DNA of 6,071 bases from NCBI RefSeq assembly GCF_002341865.1, contig NZ_DDOV01000106.1, positions 53,148 through 59,218 of the forward strand, written 5' to 3'. The notes below the pieces were generated by a model, which saw only the letters and a list, made by a program, of their open reading frames with translations, had not been told where the DNA came from and did not search any database. Positions 1 to 6,071 of this stretch are shown here, one piece after another. The stretch's first letter is position 1, and every line of letters begins with the position of its first letter. Origin of the DNA: Clostridium sp. UBA2485. GTDB taxonomy: Bacteria > Bacillota > Clostridia > Clostridiales > Clostridiaceae. The position numbers were made by a program, and so were the translations under genes.

Positions 1-1962
1 ACTTCAGAAATTGCCTCTGGTAGATTTGAAGACGATATAAGAAGAATGAGAATGGCTGCTTGGCACGGTGCTGATCATATAATGGTTATAAGAACAGCTG
101 GACAAAGTCATTACGATGGATTAATTGAAGGATCACCAGAAGGTATAGGCGGAGTTCCAATTACAAGAAAAGAAGTTAGAGCTACAAGAAAAGCGTTAGA
201 TTTAATTGAGGAAGAAGTAGGAAGAGAAATAAACTTTCACTCTTATGTATCTGGTGTAGCAGGGCCAGATATTGCGGTTATGTTTGCAGAGGAAGGAGTA
301 AATGGAGCACACCAAGACCCTCAATATAATGTGTTATATAGAAATATAAATATGGTTCGTTCCTTTGTAGATGCAGCAGTAGCTAAAAAGCTTATGGCAT
401 GGGGAGATATTGTTCAAATAGATGGAGCACATAATGCTAATGCAACTGCTATGAAGGGATATAATGTAATGCCAGAGCTTATGGTTCAGCATGCTATTAA
501 CTCTAAGTATTCTGAAAGGGTAGGAATGAAGAGTGAAAATATTGCACTTTCAACAGTTCCTCCTACAGCACCGCCAGCACCTTGTTTAACATATGACCTT
601 CCATATGCTGTAGCCCTTAGAGATTTATTTAGAAACTATAAAATGAGAGCTCAAATGAATACTAAATACATGGATTCATGTACAAGAGAAGCTACTGTTA
701 CTCATAGTTTAAATCTACTAATTTCTAAGCTTACATCAGTAGATATTCAAAGTACAATAACTCCTGATGAAGGAAGAAATGTACCTTGGCATTATAATAA
801 TATTCATGCTGTCAATACTGCAAAACAAGCGCTGATTGGTATGGATGGTTTAATGGATATGGTCGAGCTTAAAAAAGATGGGTACTTGCCAGCGAAGGTT
901 AGAGAACTTAAAGAAAGAGCAATACTATTCTTAGAGGAAATAATTGAGAATGGTGGCTATTTTGAAGCTGTTCAGAAAGGATTCTTCGTTGATTCAGGAG
1001 AGTATCCAGCTAGAAATAGCGATGGTATAGCAAGAAAGATTGATGGAGGTATTGGTGTAGACACAGTAGTTAAAAGAGATGAAGATTACTTTGCACCGGT
1101 TTGTGCTCATTTTGGATATAATAATGTTCCAGAAAAATATAATAAACCTTGTGATGTTATAAAAGAATGTACTCTTTGTAATCATGATAAAATTCAATAT
1201 ATAGATGAATTAGATGAAGAAGACAATGTTTTTAAGAGAATGGAAAAAGTTAAAGAAGATGGAACTATAACCCCTGAAGTTGAGTGGAGTAAAGATGGAT
1301 ATGTATCAGTAACCTTATTCTTACCTGAAAGTGAGAGAATAGCTGAAGCTGCTGCACTGGAAATAGGGAAAAATATGAATTTAACTGATGTTGAGGTTAT
1401 TCATAAACAAGTAATGCAAGAAGCAGAAGGTACATTAGTTGAAATAAAAGGAAGAGTATCCTTCAAAATTGATAAGAGTAAGCTCAAAGTTCCAGAGAAA
1501 AAGCAACTTTTAAGTGATGGAGTGATGAAGGAATACGTTCAAAATAATCCAGTTAAAATAGTAGCTGCTACTGTTGGAGAAGATGAACACTCTGTAGGGC
1601 TAAGAGAAATTATAGATATTAAACATGGCGGTATGGAAAGATACGGTATAGAATGTATTTACCTTGGAACCTCTTGTCCAGTAGAAAAATTGATAGATGC
1701 GGCTATAGAAACTAAAGCTCAAGCTATAGTTGCAAGCACAATAATAACTCATAATGATGTACACATTAAAAACATGAGAAAAATAAATGACCTTTGTATA
1801 GAAAAAGGTGTAAGAGATAAGTTTATATTAGTATCTGGAGGAACTCAGGTCAGTGATGAAATTGCAAAAGCAAATGGTATGGATGCGGGTTTTGGTAGAG
1901 GAACTCATGGAAATGATGTAGCCTCATTTATAATTGAAACTCTAATGAAAAAAGAAGAATAA
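1..1962 (+). CDS. oraE: D-ornithine 4,5-aminomutase, large subunit OraE (5'-truncated by window edge)
   Basis: Large subunit of the adenosylcobalamin- and PLP-dependent mutase that converts D-ornithine to 2,4-diaminopentanoate in cytoplasmic anaerobic ornithine oxidation; it works with the small subunit OraS. The frame is open to base 1, so the ATG codons at 46 and 52 are internal. 653 residues are visible. The N-terminal part (about residues 1-500 here) is the TIM-barrel/PLP-binding region, with the motif QIDGAHNANATA at 140-151. The C-terminal Rossmann-like B12 domain has the DxHxxG motif as DEHSVG, whose His (codon 530, base 1588) should be the lower cobalt ligand. A Lys 11 residues later (codon 541, base 1621) is the expected PLP Schiff-base lysine. 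That spacing equals His618/Lys629 of the C. sticklandii enzyme as I remember it, which implies about 88 residues are missing upstream. A later SGGTQ loop supports the B12 fold. A Cys/His cluster lies at codons 368-395. The gene ends in TAA, 6 bp before a hairpin terminator. Confidence 0.95.
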   Translation, partial: TSEIASGRFEDDIRRMRMAAWHGADHIMVIRTAGQSHYDGLIEGSPEGIGGVPITRKEVRATRKALDLIEEEVGREINFHSYVSGVAGPDIAVMFAEEGVNGAHQDPQYNVLYRNINMVRSFVDAAVAKKLMAWGDIVQIDGAHNANATAMKGYNVMPELMVQHAINSKYSERVGMKSENIALSTVPPTAPPAPCLTYDLPYAVALRDLFRNYKMRAQMNTKYMDSCTREATVTHSLNLLISKLTSVDIQSTITPDEGRNVPWHYNNIHAVNTAKQALIGMDGLMDMVELKKDGYLPAKVRELKERAILFLEEIIENGGYFEAVQKGFFVDSGEYPARNSDGIARKIDGGIGVDTVVKRDEDYFAPVCAHFGYNNVPEKYNKPCDVIKECTLCNHDKIQYIDELDEEDNVFKRMEKVKEDGTITPEVEWSKDGYVSVTLFLPESERIAEAAALEIGKNMNLTDVEVIHKQVMQEAEGTLVEIKGRVSFKIDKSKLKVPEKKQLLSDGVMKEYVQNNPVKIVAATVGEDEHSVGLREIIDIKHGGMERYGIECIYLGTSCPVEKLIDAAIETKAQAIVASTIITHNDVHIKNMRKINDLCIEKGVRDKFILVSGGTQVSDEIAKANGMDAGFGRGTHGNDVASFIIETLMKKEE

Positions 1963-1968
1963 TATTAA

Positions 1969-1998
1969 AAAGGCATACATAAAACCATGTATGCCTTT
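1969..1998 (+). terminator. Hairpin terminator after oraE
   Basis: A perfect 12-bp inverted repeat (AAAGGCATACAT at 1969-1980, ATGTATGCCTTT at 1987-1998) encloses a 6-nt loop, AAAACC. It begins 6 nt after the oraE stop. The A-rich 5' arm and T-rich 3' arm suit a terminator, possibly one usable from both strands. However, the T tract is only TTT followed by AATTAAAT, so termination may be incomplete and some read-through into the next gene is possible. Confidence 0.72.
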
Positions 1999-2039
1999 AA
2001 TTAAATAAATTTAAAGAGTACATAAATTGTTTCAATAGA

Positions 2040-2065
2040 TAACTGGCGAACACTGTTCACCGTTA
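2040..2065. promoter_or_regulatory. Near-palindrome in the oraE-reactivase gap (possible operator or repeat relic)
   Basis: The two arms are TAAC-T-GGCGAACA (2040-2052) and TGTTCACC-GTTA (2054-2065), centred on C2053. They pair at 11 of 12 positions, allowing one bulged T at 2044, with a C/A mismatch at 2047/2059. Its position upstream of the downstream unit would suit a regulator-binding site, but no regulator is encoded here. The right arm also reads as two 7-mers, CACTGTT and CACCGTT, so it may instead derive from the heptamer repeats seen nearby. The symmetry is seen; the function is a guess. Confidence 0.35.
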
Positions 2066-2080
2066 CAGAATCAATTTTAA

Positions 2081-2104
2081 ATTTCTCAGTGGTAGCTGAG
2101 AAAT
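2081..2104. repeat. Inverted repeat / RNA hairpin upstream of the reactivase gene
   Basis: A perfect 9-bp inverted repeat (ATTTCTCAG at 2081-2089, CTGAGAAAT at 2096-2104) has the 6-nt loop TGGTAG. No T tract follows (ATATCCACA comes next), so it is unlikely to be an ordinary rho-independent terminator. It could be a 5'-leader structure, a protein site, or part of a dispersed intergenic repeat together with the neighbouring elements. Confidence 0.5.
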
Positions 2105-2110
2105 ATCCAC

Positions 2111-2145
2111 AATTGTGAATTGTGCATCGTGAATTATGAATTGAA
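2111..2145. repeat. Degenerate 7-bp tandem repeat, five units
   Basis: Consecutive 7-mers read AATTGTG, AATTGTG, CATCGTG, AATTATG and AATTGAA. The first two are identical and the others differ from them by two or three bases or less. The array ends 5 nt before the Shine-Dalgarno sequence of the next gene. I recall similar heptamer strings between genes in clostridial genomes, which suggests replication slippage or a dispersed element rather than a specific regulatory site; I could not check this. Confidence 0.6.
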
Positions 2146-2150
2146 ATATT

Positions 2151-2157
2151 AGGAGGG
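2151..2157 (+). promoter_or_regulatory. Ribosome binding site of the GlmL-like gene
   Basis: AGGAGGG lies 6 nt before the ATG at 2164. It is the strongest Shine-Dalgarno match in the window and fixes this start. No convincing -35/-10 promoter pair was found in 1999-2150, so whether the downstream unit has its own promoter or depends on read-through is open. Confidence 0.85.
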
Positions 2158-2163
2158 ATTATT

Positions 2164-3492
2164 ATGAAAGTTGATTATTTAGTAGCAGAAATAGGAAGTA
2201 CTACAACATTAGTTACTGCTTTTAATTTTAAGAATGGGGTAGAAATAATAGGACAAGGTAAATACTTTACTACAGTATTAGATGGAGATGTAACAATAGG
2301 CTTAAAAAAAGCATTAGAAGAAATAGAAGGAAAAGTTGGGGAAAATGTCGAATATAAAAAGATGCTGGCAACTAGCAGTGCTGCAGGAGGGCTCAAGATT
2401 ACTGTTCATGGACTTGTAGAGGATATGACAGTAAAAGCAGCGCGAGAGGCAGCTTTAGGTGCTGGTGGAATTATAAAAATGGTAACAGCAGGAAAGCTTA
2501 GAAAAAGCGATATTAGAAAAATTAAAGAGATTAAACCTAATCTTATTATGATTGCAGGAGGAACCGACTATGGAGAAAGAGAAACGGCACTTTATAATTC
2601 TGAATTACTTAGTAGTGAACAGTTAAATATACCTATTGTTTATTGCGGGAATATAGCAAATGTTGAGGAGATTAAAGATATATTTGAAAATCAAGAACTC
2701 TATATAATTGATAACGTTTATCCTAGAGTGGATGAACTAAATGTAGAGCCAGCTAGAGCCATGATTCAAAAAGCTTTTGAGAAGAATATTGTTAAGGCGC
2801 CAGGGATGGAAAAAATAAAAGAAATGGTAGATGGCCCTATAATGCCTACACCAGGTGCTGTAATGGAGGCTACAAAGCTGATTTATGACATTATGGGAGA
2901 TGTAATAGTTTTTGATGTAGGTGGAGCAACTACAGATGTGCATTCTGTAACAGAAGGTTCAACTGAGATTTTAGATATACTGGTAACTCCTGAACCTAAA
3001 GCTAAGAGAACTGTAGAAGGAGACTTAGGTGTATATATAAACAGTGATAATGTTATTGAACTTTTAGATGAAAGAGAAAGGAATGGTTTATCTTTAGAGG
3101 AAATAAAATCCCACATAAAACCGATACCAACAGAAGATGAAGATAAAAAATGGAGTGGAATTTTAACTAAAAAAGCAGTAGATACCGCCATTAAAAGACA
3201 TGTTGGCCATATCAAAAGAGTATATGGTGCAGGAAAAAACTTTTTAGCCTATGGTAAGGACTTGTCTATGATTAAATATATTGTAGGAACAGGTGGAGCA
3301 CTTACAAGACTTCCAAAGGGAGAAGATTTTTTAAGTGGAGTTAGAGCTTTAAATGAAGATTTAACTATGTACCCTAAGGTTGGAGCTAAGATACTTTTAG
3401 ATAATATGTATATAATGGCTTGTGCAGGCGTTTTATCTATAGAAGATAAAGAGGCAGCTAGTTTATTATTAAAGGAGAGTTTAGGCATATGA
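2164..3492 (+). CDS. GlmL/MutL-family protein, probable ornithine aminomutase reactivating factor
   Basis: A 442-residue cytoplasmic ATPase-like protein of the GlmL/MutL family (ASKHA: actin/Hsp70 fold), known beside B12-dependent glutamate mutase and in ornithine clusters. By analogy it should release damaged cobalamin from OraS/OraE using ATP. Visible motifs are a phosphate-1-like loop EIGSTTT (9-15), a Gly-rich SSAAGGL segment (71-77), AGGTD (131-135), a second phosphate-like loop DVGGATTD (251-258) and an adenosine-type GTGGA (375-379). Position 9 is Glu, where many ASKHA proteins have Asp. There are no membrane segments or signal peptide. The ATG has a strong Shine-Dalgarno 6 nt upstream, and the stop overlaps the start of orr (ATGA), indicating translational coupling. 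Family membership is clear. The reactivase role is inferred from position and family; the DNA-repair protein of the same name, MutL, is unrelated. Confidence 0.88.
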   Translation: MKVDYLVAEIGSTTTLVTAFNFKNGVEIIGQGKYFTTVLDGDVTIGLKKALEEIEGKVGENVEYKKMLATSSAAGGLKITVHGLVEDMTVKAAREAALGAGGIIKMVTAGKLRKSDIRKIKEIKPNLIMIAGGTDYGERETALYNSELLSSEQLNIPIVYCGNIANVEEIKDIFENQELYIIDNVYPRVDELNVEPARAMIQKAFEKNIVKAPGMEKIKEMVDGPIMPTPGAVMEATKLIYDIMGDVIVFDVGGATTDVHSVTEGSTEILDILVTPEPKAKRTVEGDLGVYINSDNVIELLDERERNGLSLEEIKSHIKPIPTEDEDKKWSGILTKKAVDTAIKRHVGHIKRVYGAGKNFLAYGKDLSMIKYIVGTGGALTRLPKGEDFLSGVRALNEDLTMYPKVGAKILLDNMYIMACAGVLSIEDKEAASLLLKESLGI

Positions 3493-4559
3493 AAAAAAAT
3501 TATCCATGTATAGAAGTAAATTTACCAAAAATAAAGCACAATGTTCAGACTATTATAAATATCTGTGGCGAACATAATATTGAAGTTGTTGGCATTACAA
3601 AAGGATATTGTGCAAAAGAACCAATAACAAGAGCTCTTGTAGAAGCAGGACTTAAGAATGTTGGTGATGCGAGACTTTTAAATCTAAAAAATTCGGAACA
3701 TTTAGAATGTACAAAATATACTGTGAGAATACCTATGGGAAGTGAAGCTTTAGATGTTGTAAAATATTCTGATATAAGTTTAAACTCTGAGCTTAAAGTT
3801 ATTAAAAAACTTTCAGAAGCAGCTGAAAGTTTAAATAAGAATCATAAAATAATACTTATGGTAGATTTAGGTGACTTAAGAGAAGGGATATTTGAAGAAG
3901 ATCTTTTAGATACAGTAAAGGAAATAATAAAATTACCTAATATAGAGTTGGTTGGATTGGGTACCAATTTAACTTGTTATGGTGGAGTATTAGCTGATGA
4001 AAATAATCTAGGAAACCTTATTAAAATGAAAGAAATGTTAGAAGAAACATTAGATATAAATCTTCCAATAGTTTCAGGCGGGAACTCTAGCAGTCTTTAT
4101 ATGATTATGGATGGTACAATTCCAAAAGGAGTTACTCAGCTTAGAATTGGAGAAGGTATACTTTTAGGTACAGAATCTTCTTTCGCAAAAAGAATACCTA
4201 ATACTTACAGTGATGTTTTTACATTAAAAGCAGAAATTGTTGAGGTGAAAAGCAAACCTTCTATACCTATAGGTACAATAGGATTAAATGCTTTTGGGGA
4301 AGTACCTGAGTTTGAAGATCTTGGAATTAGGAAAAGAGCTATAGTTGCAGTAGGTAGACAAGACATTAAAATGGATGCTATGGGCCCTAGAGATGAAAAA
4401 ATGAAAATTTTAGGGGCCAGTAGTGATCATTTAATTTTAGATATAACAGAGTGTGAATATGACTATAGAGTTGGAGATATTGTAGAGTTTGATGTAAAAT
4501 ATGGATGTTTATTGCAAGCAATGACTTCAGCTTATGTAAGTAAATACTATATTGAATAA
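3489..4559 (+). CDS. orr: Ornithine racemase (PLP-dependent, alanine-racemase fold)
   Basis: Interconverts L- and D-ornithine, supplying the D-isomer used by OraS/OraE. At 356 residues it has the usual length of the Orr branch of fold-type III PLP enzymes: an N-terminal TIM barrel and a C-terminal beta domain (roughly from residue 235). The PLP Schiff-base lysine should be Lys38 in GITKGYCA, placed after the first barrel strand as in alanine racemase. Further conserved pieces are VDLGDLREG (125-133), SGGNSSSL (196-203) with Asn-Ser residues likely to bind phosphate, and RIGEG (219-223). The start overlaps the preceding stop as ATGA, and AAGGAG at 3472-3477 inside the upstream gene is its ribosome site. 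The racemase call rests on family resemblance plus the adjacent oraE and GlmL-like genes; a general amino-acid racemase is the alternative, much less likely here. Confidence 0.93.
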   Translation: MKKNYPCIEVNLPKIKHNVQTIINICGEHNIEVVGITKGYCAKEPITRALVEAGLKNVGDARLLNLKNSEHLECTKYTVRIPMGSEALDVVKYSDISLNSELKVIKKLSEAAESLNKNHKIILMVDLGDLREGIFEEDLLDTVKEIIKLPNIELVGLGTNLTCYGGVLADENNLGNLIKMKEMLEETLDINLPIVSGGNSSSLYMIMDGTIPKGVTQLRIGEGILLGTESSFAKRIPNTYSDVFTLKAEIVEVKSKPSIPIGTIGLNAFGEVPEFEDLGIRKRAIVAVGRQDIKMDAMGPRDEKMKILGASSDHLILDITECEYDYRVGDIVEFDVKYGCLLQAMTSAYVSKYYIE

Positions 4560-4578
4560 AAGTTAATATGAAATAAAT

Positions 4579-4584
4579 GGTGGG
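4579..4584 (+). promoter_or_regulatory. Ribosome binding site supporting a GTG start
   Basis: GGTGGG ends 6 nt before GTG at 4591. Competing ATGs at 4577 and 4589 are out of frame and stop within a few codons (the latter reads ATGTGA), so the GTG is the only sensible start for the transporter. The weaker Shine-Dalgarno sequence and GTG suggest lower translation than the upstream genes. Confidence 0.65.
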
Positions 4585-4590
4585 AATTAT

Positions 4591-5499
4591 GTGAGTAATA
4601 TTGAAATAATAAATCAAGTTTTAACCTTATTTTTTATGATGCTTATGGGATATTATGGAGCCAAAAAAGGATTTATAAATAAAACAGTAGAGAAAGGGAT
4701 GTCTGAATTATTACTTAATATTACCTTGCCCTTTCTTATAGTTACTTCTTTTAATATTGATTATAGTGATGAACTTCTAGGAAATGCGTTAAAAATTTTA
4801 ATCTATTCTATTATAATACATGGAAGTCTTTTATTAGTTACAAAACTTTTATATATAAAAAATAAAAGTGAAAAACAAGGTGTTTTGAGGTTTGTAACTA
4901 CTTTTTCTAATGTAGGATTTATGGGATATCCAATTTTAAATAGTGTTTTAGGACCAATTGCAGTGTTTTATGCTGCTATGTTTAATATGGGATTTAACTT
5001 ATTTCTATGGACTATAGGTGTAAGACTTTTAGATGATAATGAAAAGGGAAGTTTCAAGAAAGCTATAACTAATCCATCAATGATAGCAGTTTTAATTGGG
5101 GTTATTCTTTTTATTACACCATTGGATTTACCATTACCAATTAAGGATGGAGTTAAACATTTAGGTAATACGACTACCCCTATTTCTATGATTATAATAG
5201 GTTCTATGTTATCTAAAGTTAAGATAAAAGATTTATTTTCTGATTTATCTTTATATTATGGAAGTTTTAATATTTTAATATTAGTTCCATTTATAGTTTT
5301 ATTTGTAATGAAAACCTTTAGAATAGATAATAGTTTAATGGAAATTTGTGTTATAATAGAGGCAATGCCTGGTGCAACTTTAGCACCAATTATTATTAAT
5401 GGATACGGAAAAGATGCTAGTTATGCTTCTAAAGCAGTTTTTATAAGCACACTAATTTCTATGATAACTATACCAGTAATCATTATAGCAGTAATATAA
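4591..5499 (+). CDS. AEC-family (auxin efflux carrier-like) membrane transporter
   Basis: A 302-residue polytopic inner-membrane protein with about ten hydrophobic segments (near 5-25, 38-55, 65-87, 100-120, 122-145, 160-178, 190-208, 222-241, 248-270, 279-301), the usual size and layout for bacterial AEC transporters. Family signatures include ITLPFLI (44-50), TFSNVGFMGYPI (104-115), NTTTPISMIIIGSML (193-207) and the C-terminal MPGATLAP (259-266) followed by the GYGKDASYAS loop (271-280). Known relatives move organic anions such as malate, but specificity cannot be read from sequence. It begins 31 bp after orr with no terminator between, so it is probably co-transcribed; a role in uptake of ornithine or export of a fermentation product is an inference from position only. 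Translation starts at GTG. Confidence 0.88.
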   Translation: MSNIEIINQVLTLFFMMLMGYYGAKKGFINKTVEKGMSELLLNITLPFLIVTSFNIDYSDELLGNALKILIYSIIIHGSLLLVTKLLYIKNKSEKQGVLRFVTTFSNVGFMGYPILNSVLGPIAVFYAAMFNMGFNLFLWTIGVRLLDDNEKGSFKKAITNPSMIAVLIGVILFITPLDLPLPIKDGVKHLGNTTTPISMIIIGSMLSKVKIKDLFSDLSLYYGSFNILILVPFIVLFVMKTFRIDNSLMEICVIIEAMPGATLAPIIINGYGKDASYASKAVFISTLISMITIPVIIIAVI

Positions 5500-5511
5500 A
5501 GGAGTGATAGT

Positions 5512-6015
5512 ATGAAAGCAAATTTTACTAACCATTTAGAAGAAGCTATGGAAAATTTACATACTAAAGGGGCATTCTTGACAGTAAAATCTAAGGACAA
5601 AATAAACACTATGACAATAAGTTGGGGAGATATAGGATATCAGTGGAAAAGACCTATATTTACTGTACTTGTTAGAAAGTCAAGATATACTTATGAATTT
5701 ATAGAAAATAGTGATAATTTTACGGTAAGCGTACCTCTTGATGATTCTAAAAAGAGTGAATTAGCCTTTTGTGGAAGTAAATCTGGAAGGGATTACGATA
5801 AATTTAAAGAACGTGATTTAACCATAGAAAAATCAAACATAGTAGAAACTCCAGTAATAGGTGGAGAAAATATTATGCACTATGAATGTAAAATAGTTTA
5901 TAAACAAGAATTAGATATAAATCTTTTAGATGAAGAAATAAAAAATACCATATATGGTGATAATGATATTCATGTATTATATTATGGAGAAATAGTAGAT
6001 TGCTACAAAAAATAA
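5512..6015 (+). CDS. Flavin reductase-like (FMN-binding split barrel) protein
   Basis: A 167-residue soluble protein of the flavin-reductase-like/flavoredoxin family, which bind FMN in a split beta-barrel and carry out NAD(P)H-flavin or electron-transfer reactions. Typical segments are GAFLTVKS (20-27), NTMTISWGDIGYQWKRPIF (32-50), VRKSRYTYEFIE (54-65), FTVSVP (70-75) and CGSKSGRDYDKF (87-98), the last being the Ser-Gly-Arg-Asp flavin/phosphate-contact region. Cys87 lies next to it. AAAGGAG ends 7 nt before the ATG, and only 12 nt separate it from the transporter, so the two are almost surely co-transcribed. No link to ornithine degradation is established; substrate and electron donor are unknown. 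It is the last gene before a strong terminator. Confidence 0.88.
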   Translation: MKANFTNHLEEAMENLHTKGAFLTVKSKDKINTMTISWGDIGYQWKRPIFTVLVRKSRYTYEFIENSDNFTVSVPLDDSKKSELAFCGSKSGRDYDKFKERDLTIEKSNIVETPVIGGENIMHYECKIVYKQELDINLLDEEIKNTIYGDNDIHVLYYGEIVDCYKK

Positions 6016-6017
6016 CT

Positions 6018-6047
6018 AAAAGCAGTGATTCAATGTCACTGCTTTTT
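6018..6047 (+). terminator. Rho-independent terminator closing the orr-transporter-flavoprotein unit
   Basis: A perfect 11-bp stem (AAAAGCAGTGA at 6018-6028, TCACTGCTTTT at 6036-6046), with a 7-nt loop TTCAATG, starts 3 nt after the flavoprotein stop and runs into a TTTTT tract at 6043-6047. It is also the apparent landing site for the group II intron that begins 6 nt beyond the stem. Confidence 0.92.
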
Positions 6048-6052
6048 AATTA

Positions 6053-6071
6053 GTGTGCCCAGCATGGGCGC
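6053..6071 (+). mobile_element. 5' end of a probable class C (IIC) group II intron, cut by window edge
   Basis: The last 19 bases, GTGTGCCCAGCATGGGCGC, are GC-rich against an AT-rich background and start with GTGTG, matching the GUGYG consensus of group II intron 5' splice sites. They fold as a hairpin (GTGCCCA at 6055-6061, loop GCA, TGGGCGC at 6065-6071; one G-T wobble), which fits the basal helix of domain I. From memory they agree at 17 of 19 positions with the start of the Oceanobacillus iheyensis IIC intron. Position and orientation also fit: IIC introns favour the DNA just downstream of terminator stems, and here the boundary is 6 nt past one. The rest of the ribozyme and any reverse-transcriptase ORF lie outside the window, so completeness and activity cannot be judged. 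Confidence 0.8.

Noticed and set aside
46..54. ATG codons at 46 and 52 as the true start of the first gene
   Set aside because: The frame continues open to base 1 with protein-like sequence (TSEIASGRFEDDIRR), no Shine-Dalgarno sequence precedes them, and the family needs roughly 88 more N-terminal residues.
994..1197. Reverse-strand open frame of 67 codons inside oraE
   Set aside because: It is antisense to strongly conserved oraE coding sequence, with no ribosome site or recognisable protein; it is a shadow frame.
2113..2140. Promoter-like pair TTGTGA (2113-2118) and TATGAA (2135-2140) with a 16-bp spacer
   Set aside because: Each box matches only 4 of 6 consensus bases, both fall inside the 7-bp tandem repeat that generates such matches, and the transcript would start almost on the ribosome site.
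2001..2163. Riboswitch or T-box leader (cobalamin, lysine or ornithine sensing) before the GlmL-like gene
   Set aside because: No T-box AGGGTGG-type motif, B12-box or lysine-riboswitch core is visible, and the hairpins are simple with no terminator/antiterminator pair before the start codon.
2883..3215. Reverse-strand open frame of 110 codons inside the GlmL-like gene
   Set aside because: The composition is that of an antisense frame of a real gene, there is no homology I recognise, and the opposite strand carries clear family motifs.
6055..6071. Second terminator hairpin after the operon (GTGCCCA/TGGGCGC)
   Set aside because: The loop is only 3 nt, the hairpin reaches the window edge so no T tract can be seen, and the preceding GTGTG plus the sequence of the stem fit a group II intron 5' end better.

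Overview
The window is AT-rich with compact, same-strand genes, Shine-Dalgarno sites of the AGGAGG type and A/T-ending codons. Together with its gene content this points to a Clostridium-like, amino-acid-fermenting (Stickland) Firmicute. I cannot name the species from the sequence alone.

Most of the window is the downstream half of an anaerobic ornithine oxidation cluster. It opens inside oraE (1-1962), the large cobalamin- and PLP-dependent subunit of D-ornithine 4,5-aminomutase. Its start and the expected partner oraS lie outside the window. A hairpin terminator (1969-1998) closes that unit. A gap of about 200 bp follows, holding a near-palindrome, a second hairpin and a degenerate 7-bp tandem repeat.

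A second same-strand unit follows. It comprises a GlmL/MutL-family protein, probably the reactivating factor of the mutase (2164-3492); ornithine racemase orr (3489-4559, overlapping the previous gene by ATGA); an AEC-family membrane transporter with a GTG start (4591-5499); and a small FMN-binding flavin-reductase-like protein (5512-6015). A strong rho-independent terminator (6018-6047) ends it. As a pathway: Orr converts L-ornithine to D-ornithine, OraS/OraE moves the terminal amino group to give 2,4-diaminopentanoate, and the GlmL-like protein probably keeps the B12 enzyme active. The transporter and flavoprotein are plausible accessories with unproven roles.

The last 19 bases (6053-6071) do not belong to the operon. 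They read GTGTGCCCAGCATGGGCGC, which fits the 5' end of a bacterial class C (IIC) group II intron: the GUGYG 5' splice-site consensus followed by the first domain I hairpin. It lies 6 nt beyond the terminator stem and in the same orientation, which is the integration preference known for this intron class. This edge signal is the most notable item in the window. The rest is a recognisable, known type of pathway, and I see no evidence of a wholly new system inside the window.
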